The notes under the pieces are model-generated. The model was not told where the DNA came from and ran no database searches. It saw only the letters and a program-made list of their open reading frames with translations. The position numbers and the translations under genes were made by a program. 64,000 nt of DNA, taken from assembly GCA_947846985.1 (NCBI GenBank), contig CANTUZ010000011.1, forward strand, positions 33,537,589 through 33,601,588, read 5' to 3'. The stretch is from Fratercula arctica (Eukaryota > Chordata > Aves > Charadriiformes > Alcidae). This document shows positions 44,370 to 64,000 of the stretch, in pieces. The stretch's first letter is position 1. Every line of letters begins with the position of its first letter.

Positions 44370-46623
44370 ATGAGTGAGCTGAAGGACTGCCCGCTTCAGT
44401 TCCACGACTTCAAGTCGGTGGACCACGTGAAGGTGTGCCCCCGCTACACGGCCGTGCTGGCCCGCTCAGAGGACGACGGCATCGGCATCGAGGAGCTGGA
44501 CACGCTGCAGCTGGAGCTGGAGACGCTGCTCTCCTCTGCCAGCCGCCGCCTCCGCGTCCTGGAGGCCGAGACCCAGGTGCCAGGACCGCAGCTGTAGGGT
44601 GGCTCCCCGTCCCACTCCTTCCCGCCAAGGGGCTGCCACGGGTCCGTCCCTGCCCAGCGCTGGACGCGGGACCCAACGAGGCATCGCTCTCTTCCAGATC
44701 CTGACGGACTGGCAGGACAAGAAGGGCGACCGGCGGTTCCTGAAGCTGAGCAAGGACCACGATGTGGGCACCTCTGTCAAACACGGGAAGCCCAAGAAGC
44801 AGAAGCTGGAGGGCAAAGGGGGCCACGGGACCGGGCCTGGCCCCGGCCGGCCCAAGTCCAAGAACCTGCAGCCCAAGATCCAGGAATACGAGTTCCAGGA
44901 TGATCCCATTGATGTGCCTCGCATTCCCAAAAACGATGCTCCAAACAGGTGCGTGGGTGTTGGGGGGCCGTTTGGGCCGTCAGTCTCTTTCCTTGCAGCA
45001 CCCAGTGGCAGGGCTGCCTCTGTCCCAAGGGAAGAGGTGCTCCGGGGGGATATGGGGAGTGTGTCAGGTCCCACAGGCTCCCCTGCAGCTCTCCCTCACA
45101 GTTCATCCATCCTCATAGGTTCTGGGCATCGGTGGAGCCATACTGTGCTGATCTCACCAACGAGGAGGTCAGAGTCCTGGAGGAGCTACTTAAGCCACCA
45201 GAGGATGAGGCTGAGCATTACAAGGTGAAAAACTCCAGAGCCCACCCGGACCCCGCCTTGCTCCATACCCTACTCTCTCTCCCCGATCCCTCCCAGCCCT
45301 CAGCTGCTCCACCCCTCCCGTGCCTCACAGCGAGCATTCCCTCCCCGGGGATGATGCCGGGTGGGAGGCGGGAGGCAAGGCAGGGGCTTCCAGGAGCTGT
45401 GCCAAGCCCTGCTCCCGCAGATCCCGCCACTGGGGAAACATTACTCCCAGCGCTGGGCCCAGGAGGACCTGCTGGAGGAGCAGAAGGACGGAGCCCGGGC
45501 GGCAGCTGCTGCTGACAAGAAGAAAGGCGTCCTGGGGCCGCTGACCGAGTTGGACACCAAAGGTGCCTCCGTCCCCACCCGTCCCTGCCTGGTGTGAAGC
45601 GGCTGCAAGCACCCACACCCTGTGGAGCCGGGCCTGGCCCCGCACCCCTGGGGCAGAGGCTGCCCTGCCCCGCTGCTCACCTCTGCATGTTTGCGGTTGT
45701 TTTTTCCCCCTTCCCACTTCCTCTCAGACGTCGATGCCCTGCTGAAGAAATCGGAAGCCCAGCACGAGCAGCCGGAGGATGGCTGTCCCTTTGGGCCCCT
45801 GACGCAGCGTCTCCTGCAGGCTCTCGTGGAGGTGAGCGGGCTCCGTGGGGCTGTGCTGTGGGCTGGCCCCATGGGGCAGCACCACCATGGCCTGGCGCAG
45901 TGACCCTTCCCTCATCACTAGGAGAATATCATCTCCCCCGTCGAGGACTCCCCTATCCCTGAGATCGCCGGCAAGGACTCAGGAGCTGATGGTGCTGGTA
46001 CATCTCCCCGCAGCCAGAACAAACCCTTCAGGTGAGTGGATGAGGTATCCCCGGAGCTTGGTGCTGCCCGTGGAGACACTGAACACGTTGGTGGCTTCCT
46101 TGCCCCAGCGAGTCGGGGGCAGCAAAGGGTGCGTAGTGGGCAGCAGCTGCTCTCTGCCCTGGCAGCGTTCCCCACACCAAGTCGCTGGAGGGGCGGATCA
46201 AGGAGGAGCTGGTGGCCCAGGGCCTGCTGGAGTCGGAGGACCGGCCGGCTGAGGACTCGGAGGACGAGGTGCTGGCTGAGCTGCGCAAGAGGCAGGCGGA
46301 GCTGAAGGCCCTCAGCGCGCACAACCGCGCCAAGAAGCACGAGCTGCTGCGGTGAGCGCAGGCAGGGACGGGCATGGGTAGGGAGCTGTCTGGCGGGGAC
46401 TGACACCTCCATCTGTGTGTCCCCCCCCAGGCTGGCCAAGGAGGAGCTGCACCGGCAGGAGCTGCGGCAGCGTGTCCGCATGGCCGACAATGAGGTGATG
46501 GACGCCTTCCGCAAGATCATGGCCGCCCGGCAGAAGAAGCGGACGCCCACCAAGAAGGAGAAGGACCAGGCCTGGAAGACCCTGAAGGAGCGGGAGAGCA
46601 TCCTCAAGCTGCTGGATGGGTAG
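44370..46623 (+). CDS. TADA3: TADA3, transcriptional adaptor 3
   Basis: Eight exons: 44370-44576, 44698-44948, 45119-45224, 45421-45562, 45728-45831, 45922-46031, 46166-46351 and 46431-46623. The start MSELKDCPLQFHDFKSVDHV and the end WKTLKERESILKLLDG are the known protein ends. The interior matches too: QPKIQEYEFQDDPIDVPRI, WASVEPYCADLTNEEVR, HYSQRWAQEDLLEEQKDGA, RLLQALVEENIISPVEDSP and RQRVRMADNEVMDAFRKIM. Length is about 430 residues, as in mammals. TADA3 holds the ADA2-GCN5/PCAF acetyltransferase module in the SAGA and ATAC coactivators in the nucleus. All frames are clean. Confidence 0.98.
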
Positions 46624-47155
46624 CAGGGGCTGAGGACCCCCCCCGCCACAGATCTCAGCAGCCAGGGGTGGTGGCCGTGGCCCTGTCACCTGCAGGGTGG
46701 TGGCGTGCCCGTGCCCTGCCTGCATGGGACAGAGGGGACGCAGCCCCCTGCATGCTCAGGGACTGCTCAGCCTCCTCACCCGGGGGGACAGTCCCAGCTG
46801 CTGTCCCCTCCCTGCACACAGCTGTCACTGACCCAAGCTGGGGACCCCATGGAGGTGGCGGGGTCCCTCCTGGGAACGCCCCCCACCCCCGTAGTCAGTG
46901 GCTTCCGCTCCCATTTCATCGTTGTCCCCCCCCCCAGTGCTCCCCCTGTTATTTTGGGAGGGTGACATCAGCCGGGCCACTGCGGGGGGTGCGGATGTGG
47001 TGGCTGCTGCTGTGCGGCTCCCACGGTCCCCTGTCCCCTCCCCAAAGCCCCGGAGGGGGGGAATCCCGGCTCGCACAGAGGGTGGGGGTGGGCAGAGCAG
47101 GGCGGGGGTGGCTGGGCTTTCCATGTACCGGTGTTTTCTGCTGCAGTGCGTGGGC

Positions 47156-47161
47156 AATAAA
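47156..47161 (+). terminator. TADA3: Poly(A) signal AATAAA for TADA3
   Basis: Canonical AATAAA about 530 bp after the TADA3 stop, preceded by TGCAGTGCGTGGGC and followed by a GT-rich stretch (GGTGTGGTGGTGG). Confidence 0.8.
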
Positions 47162-47352
47162 GATGGCCCGGTACAGGCAGTGGTGTGGTGGTGGCCTTGG
47201 GGACATCGGGGGTCTGGTGGGGAGGGCTGGCAGCTGTGGGGCAGGGTGTGGGGCGGGTCCTGGGGTGGGGGGGGGGGAGCTGGGAGGGAGGGGGTCCCTG
47301 GGCTGGGGGAGGAGTGGAAGCTGCCAGGGCTGGGGCTACCCTGCAGGGGTGC

Positions 47353-47776
47353 CCCACTCGTGTCTACCCGAGGGACCCACTCATGTCTGCCCAAGCCACC
47401 CACTCATGTCCTCAAGGGACGCAGTTGTGTCTACCCAAGGATTCCACTCATGTCCCCAGGCAACCCACTGGTGTTTGCTCAAGGGACCCACGCGTATCCC
47501 CACGGGACCCACTCGTGTTCCCAAGGAACCTTCTTGCATCTACTCAAGGAACCCACTCGTATTCACCCGAAGGACCCATTCGTGTCCGCCCAAGGGATCC
47601 ACTCATGTCCCCAAGGCACACACTTGTGTCTACCCAAGGAATCCACTCGTGTCCCCAGGGAACCCACTTGCGTCTATTCAAGGAATCCACTCGTGTTCAC
47701 CCGAGGGACCCACTCGTGTCCCCAAGGGAACCCACTGCTGTCCGCCCAAGGGACCCACTCGCATCCCCCCCGCCGC
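47353..47776. repeat. Minisatellite CCCACTCGTGTCCCCAAGGGA, about 30-33-bp unit
   Basis: Roughly 14 degenerate tandem copies alternating CCCACTCGTGT, a CCCAAGGGA spacer and CTACTCAAGGAA variants. It lies between the TADA3 poly(A) site and the CAMK1 CpG island. It is open in all three plus frames, which gives long spurious ORFs. Confidence 0.9.
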
Positions 47777-47839
47777 CCCACGCGCGTCCCCCGCGCTCAC
47801 GCGTGTCGCGCGTCCCGTGTCCCCCCTCCCATCGGCGGC

Positions 47840-47962
47840 GGGCGCGCGCGGCCCCGCCCCTCCCCGTGACGTCAGGGCCGTCCGGCGGCGCCGCCGCCGC
47901 CGCGCCGGGAGGAGTCGCCGCCGCTCCGCGCGCGGGGCCCCGGGGCCGCCGCCGCGTTCTCG
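47840..47962 (+). promoter_or_regulatory. CAMK1: CAMK1 promoter and non-coding first exon, with CRE
   Basis: A CpG island with GC boxes and a perfect palindromic CRE, TGACGTCA, at 47867-47874. Downstream sequence ends TTCTCG|GTAAGG, giving a probable non-coding exon 1 with its donor at 47963. The start codon is in exon 2. Confidence 0.6.
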
Positions 47963-48507
47963 GTAAGGGCGGGGACGGGGGCGCGATGCCCACGCGCGGA
48001 GACGGGTGACACACCCCCCCCCCCCACCCCCCCACACCCCCCCCCCAAAAAACACCCGCCGCCACCACACACCGGGGCTCGGTCCAGGCTTGCACCCACA
48101 CGGGGTGCTCAGCCCCGCTCCCCACGCGTGTCCCGCCCGGTGTGGCGGTGGCAGCTGGGACCGCGGGTGGGGACGGCCACGTACTCACGCGTGGCTTCTG
48201 TCCCTCCCGTTGCACGCCCGCCCCGCGCCCGCCCATAGGGCGGGCGCGGGGCGGGCGGGCAGCGGCAGGGGCCCACTGTGTCCCCCCCCGCCGTGGGACA
48301 CCCCAGCCGAGATTCCTGCGTGGGAGGGGTCTGGAGCAAAGCCACAGAGCTTGTCCCCATCACCCCATGATGACAACCATCGACCCTCGGCACCCAGTGT
48401 CCCCTCGCCCCACGGCATTATGTGTGTCCCCCCCCCTTTCAGAGTGCGCTGACTGCCCTCGTCCCCACTCGTGTCACAGGTGGGAGTGGGTGGCCCCACG
48501 GGGCACC

Positions 48508-51322
<2,815 letters not shown>

Positions 51323-51690
51323 GCACAGCCCCCACGGCTGCATCCCCGGGGGGCTGGGGAGGAGGGTCCAGCCCTCCTGTGGGCACAGCATGGGCGGGGG
51401 GGGGGGGGGGCTGCAGTGCTGGAGCAGGGTGGGGACTGCACAGGGGCACCCTGCTCTGCTCGCCCTGTCTCCCAGCCCTGGGTGTGTGGGGCTGCCCCTC
51501 GCCACAGGCTCGAAGCAGAGCTCTGCATCAGGGCAAGGGCAGCCCCCAAAAGCGCCTCCCCCCTCTCCCGCCCCGGCTCGGGGCTGCGTCCCGGGCCCCC
51601 TCCGTCCCTCCCTTCCCCCCACGCCTGCCTCGGCACTGCCCCACACCACCCAGCATGTTCAAGGAGAATTTTCCAAATGGATGTTTCTAT

Positions 51691-51708
51691 TTTATTGCTT
51701 GTAATAAA
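51691..51708. terminator. Opposed poly(A) signals of CAMK1 (+) and OGG1 (-)
   Basis: AATAAA on the plus strand at 51703-51708 serves CAMK1. TTTATT at 51691-51696 is AATAAA on the minus strand and is the first signal after the OGG1 stop (51933). The two signals are 6 bp apart, so the mature 3' ends should overlap by tens of bases. Confidence 0.75.
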
Positions 51709-51932
51709 GGCAAGAGGCCAACACCACTTGGCTCGGCTCTGCCCTGGGAGGGGCCAGACACAGCCCTTAACCCCCCCCAGCCTCACCGCCCCGGGCAGCA
51801 GCTCGCCCCAAGAACACAGTGGGCAGGGAACAAGCAGCTGCCCGCACCCCTGCACATTCCAGGCTGGGAGCAGGTGCAGTGATCCCCCCCTCAGCTGCTG
51901 ATGCGGGGGGCTCTGCCCCTTCTGGGGTGTCC

Positions 51933-53457
51933 TTAGGGGGGACAGCACCCGCGACTGTCCCGTCCTTGGCTCCTCCTGGCCTGGTCCTGGCTGCCAGCCA
52001 GCTCCTGGCCCTTGCGGAGGTCAGCGCAGAAGAGGACCTGGCGTGGGGAGAGGTGATGGGGAGGGCACAGCTGGGATGGAGGGCAAGGGCTGAGCCCCGG
52101 GGTGCCCAGTAGGGGGATACTCACTGCCTGCGCCCATCCAGCGCGGGGGCCCCACAGCCCACGGAAGAAGTCACCTGTGGAGAGAGGGTGAGCGCCAGCG
52201 CTGAGGGGACCATCCCCATCCTCATCCCCATCCCCATCCATCCCACGTCAGGGCCCAGCCCTGCCCTCACCGATCTCCTGGTGGGCCCGGGGGGTCAGGC
52301 TCCTGCCACCCAGCACCGCACCGTACCGCTGCCGTGCGATGCGCCAGACATGGGTGTCCACTGGCACTGCCTCCGCCTTGTCCAGAGCCATCAGGCAGAC
52401 GCAGTCAGCGACCTACCACCGGGCAGCACCGTCAGCCCCTGCTGCCGGCACCGCTCCCCATCCCCCCTGGTCCCATCACCCACCTTGGTGCCCACACCGG
52501 GCAGGGTGCACAACTCCCTTCTGGCCTCAGCGTATGGCACAGTGCGCAGCTGGCGCAGCCCCTCAGCACCGAGCCCCTCGACAATGGCCCGTGCAGTCCC
52601 GCTGACAAACTTGGCCCGGTACCCGAAGCCCAGTGCCCGCAGCCGGGCCTCGGTGTCAGCGCCTGTGGGGGGGACAGTGGGGGGATGTGGGTGGTCACAG
52701 GTGAGGCCATGGCGGGGTGACAACAGTAGCATCAAGGCAATGATGGACCTGCGAGTGCCGAGAGGGAGGGGAAGGCGTGGACGGGCCGGGCGTCGAGGCA
52801 GCAGAGGCGGCGGCCGAAGGCTTGGCAGAGGCGCTCGATCATGGCGGTGATGCGGGAGATGTGGTTGTTGGAGGTGCAGATGAAGGAGAGGAGGCACTCA
52901 ACGGGGTCCTGCCGCAGCACCCGCACGCCTGCTGGTGGGATGCAGTGAGGGGACACCAGGCGGGCGCTGTGGCCATCCCCCGTGGCCCCAGAGGGCCACC
53001 TCACCTGGGAAGTCGTTGGCCATCTTGCGGAAGAGGGGGTCGGCCGCCCCCCAGGCACGGTACAGGGCCGGCAGCCCCACGTCCAGCTGGAAGTAGTCGC
53101 GCAGGATCTGGTCCGTCTCGGCCCCGTCCGGGTGCCCGTCCTGCTCCTCACCGTACACCGTGTACCACAGCTGGTCCCGCTCCTGCCTCAGCGTCCAGAC
53201 GCGCTCCCCCAGCACGCCCGTCCAGGCCCCGGGGCTGCTCTCCCACCACCTGCCGCGCACCGGGAGGTCGGGGCCGGCCCTGACCCCGGCCGGGCCGGGC
53301 CATGGAGGGGATCGGGACACACACACGCCCCCCCGGGGCGGGCTCACCGGAACGTCTGCCCCGAGGACAGCACCAGGTCCAGGCGCAGCTCAGACGGCGG
53401 GCAGGGCAGGGAGCGCCAGAGGGACGGGCAGGCGGAGGGACCGTCCCGCAGCTTCAT
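51933..53457 (-). CDS. OGG1: OGG1, 8-oxoguanine DNA glycosylase
   Basis: Seven exons on the minus strand: 53348-53457, 53005-53249, 52749-52928, 52484-52662, 52271-52412, 52125-52174 and 51933-52037. The N-terminus [19 protein letters not shown] lacks an obvious mitochondrial peptide and leads into [18 protein letters not shown]. Further marks: [44 protein letters not shown]. The helix-hairpin-helix is [19 protein letters not shown], in which the Lys of GTK is the catalytic Schiff-base residue (Lys249 in human) and the Asp of VPVD is the HhH-GPD aspartate. [20 protein letters not shown] closes the fold. It removes 8-oxoguanine opposite C in base-excision repair. The gene lies tail-to-tail with CAMK1 and directly downstream of BRPF1, as in mammals. 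The last ~25 residues are divergent. Confidence 0.96.
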
Positions 53458-53672
53458 GGAGGCCGCAGCCCCGCGGCAGGGTCGGGCACGGCCGGCCCCT
53501 CAGCCCCCCTCCGCCATGACACCCGGCTCCCGCACTATAGAGCTCCGCGCCGCGCAGGGCAGAGCGCCCGCCCCCTCCCCGCCGCGCGACGGCGACGCTC
53601 TGCCCCAACTTCCGCCCGCCGCCCGGAAGCGCGGCCCGGCACCCCCCGCACGTGTCCGTAGCGGAGGGAGTT

Positions 53673-53678
53673 TTTATT
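53673..53678 (-). terminator. BRPF1: Poly(A) signal AATAAA (minus) for BRPF1
   Basis: TTTATT on the plus strand, 370 bp after the BRPF1 stop and 216 bp upstream of the OGG1 start codon. BRPF1 transcription therefore ends inside the OGG1 promoter region. Confidence 0.75.
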
Positions 53679-53691
53679 TTCTAAGAATCAA

Positions 53692-53758
53692 TAGATTTTT
53701 GGTTTTGTTTGGTTTTTTTTTTGTTTTGTTTGTGTTTTTTTTTTTTTTTTTTTCTCCT
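53692..53758. repeat. T-rich low-complexity tract (A-rich in BRPF1 3' UTR)
   Basis: Runs of T with GTTTG interruptions and a ~20-bp T homopolymer. In the BRPF1 sense this is an A-rich stretch just before its poly(A) signal. It is unlike the GC-rich surroundings. Confidence 0.85.
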
Positions 53759-54047
53759 TCCTTCAAAATAAATACAAACAACGTCCGAGCGCGGGGGCCG
53801 GCCGGCCGGGGGCTGGGCGGGCAGCACGGGGTGGGGGGGCATCCCGGGGAGCGGGCACCGGGAGGGTGAGACCGCCGACCCCACCCCCCCCGGCCTCCCG
53901 GTGCCCCCCATGCCCCGGTGGGTGCAGACCAGCTGCACGGGGATGGGGGAGGGGGGGGGGTGTGTGTGTGTTTCCCCGAGCCCCGTTTGCCCTGAGATTC
54001 GTCGAGGGAGCGGCCGGCCGGGGGCGGGGGGGGGGGGCAGGGCCGCC

Positions 54048-64000
<9,953 letters not shown>

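Overview
The window is vertebrate nuclear DNA, most likely from a bird. The proteins read as clear vertebrate orthologues. The introns are short with canonical GT-AG ends, and the right-hand 50 kb is very GC-rich and gene-dense, as on small avian chromosomes. No bacterial, viral or organellar features were seen. Gene identities come from recalled protein families and local motifs, not from a database search.

Left part (1-12.6 kb): the AT-richer 3' end of a meiotic gene that I read as IHO1 (CCDC36), plus strand, with four exons, a 7.4-kb intron and a long terminal exon. A 2.5-kb GC-rich gap follows.

Right part (15-64 kb): a compact cluster in the same order as human 3p25.3. It runs PRRT3 (+), CRELD1 (-), IL17RC (-), IL17RE (-), JAGN1 (-), RPUSD3 (+), TTLL3 (-), ARPC4 (-), TADA3 (+), CAMK1 (+), OGG1 (-) and BRPF1 (-, running off the right edge). 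Neighbours are separated by a few hundred bases. PRRT3/CRELD1, RPUSD3/TTLL3 and CAMK1/OGG1 are convergent. JAGN1/RPUSD3 and ARPC4/TADA3 are divergent pairs sharing CpG-rich promoters.

Functionally this is a neighbourhood, not a pathway. It holds two paralogous cytokine receptors (IL17RE, IL17RC), two histone-acetyltransferase cofactors (TADA3, BRPF1), an actin nucleator subunit (ARPC4), a tubulin glycylase (TTLL3), a DNA glycosylase (OGG1), a calcium kinase (CAMK1), ER and secretory-pathway proteins (JAGN1, CRELD1) and a probable mitochondrial RPUSD3.

The most useful observations are: a perfect 34-bp-arm palindrome inside the last IL17RC exon; several single-base frame breaks at GC homopolymers (IL17RC, CRELD1, RPUSD3) that look like consensus errors but could be real; opposed CAMK1/OGG1 poly(A) signals about 6 bp apart; tandem donors that insert six residues at the start of the BRPF1 bromodomain; CArG and CRE sites at ARPC4 and CAMK1; and many GC-rich minisatellites in introns and promoters. 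I found no convincing undescribed system.
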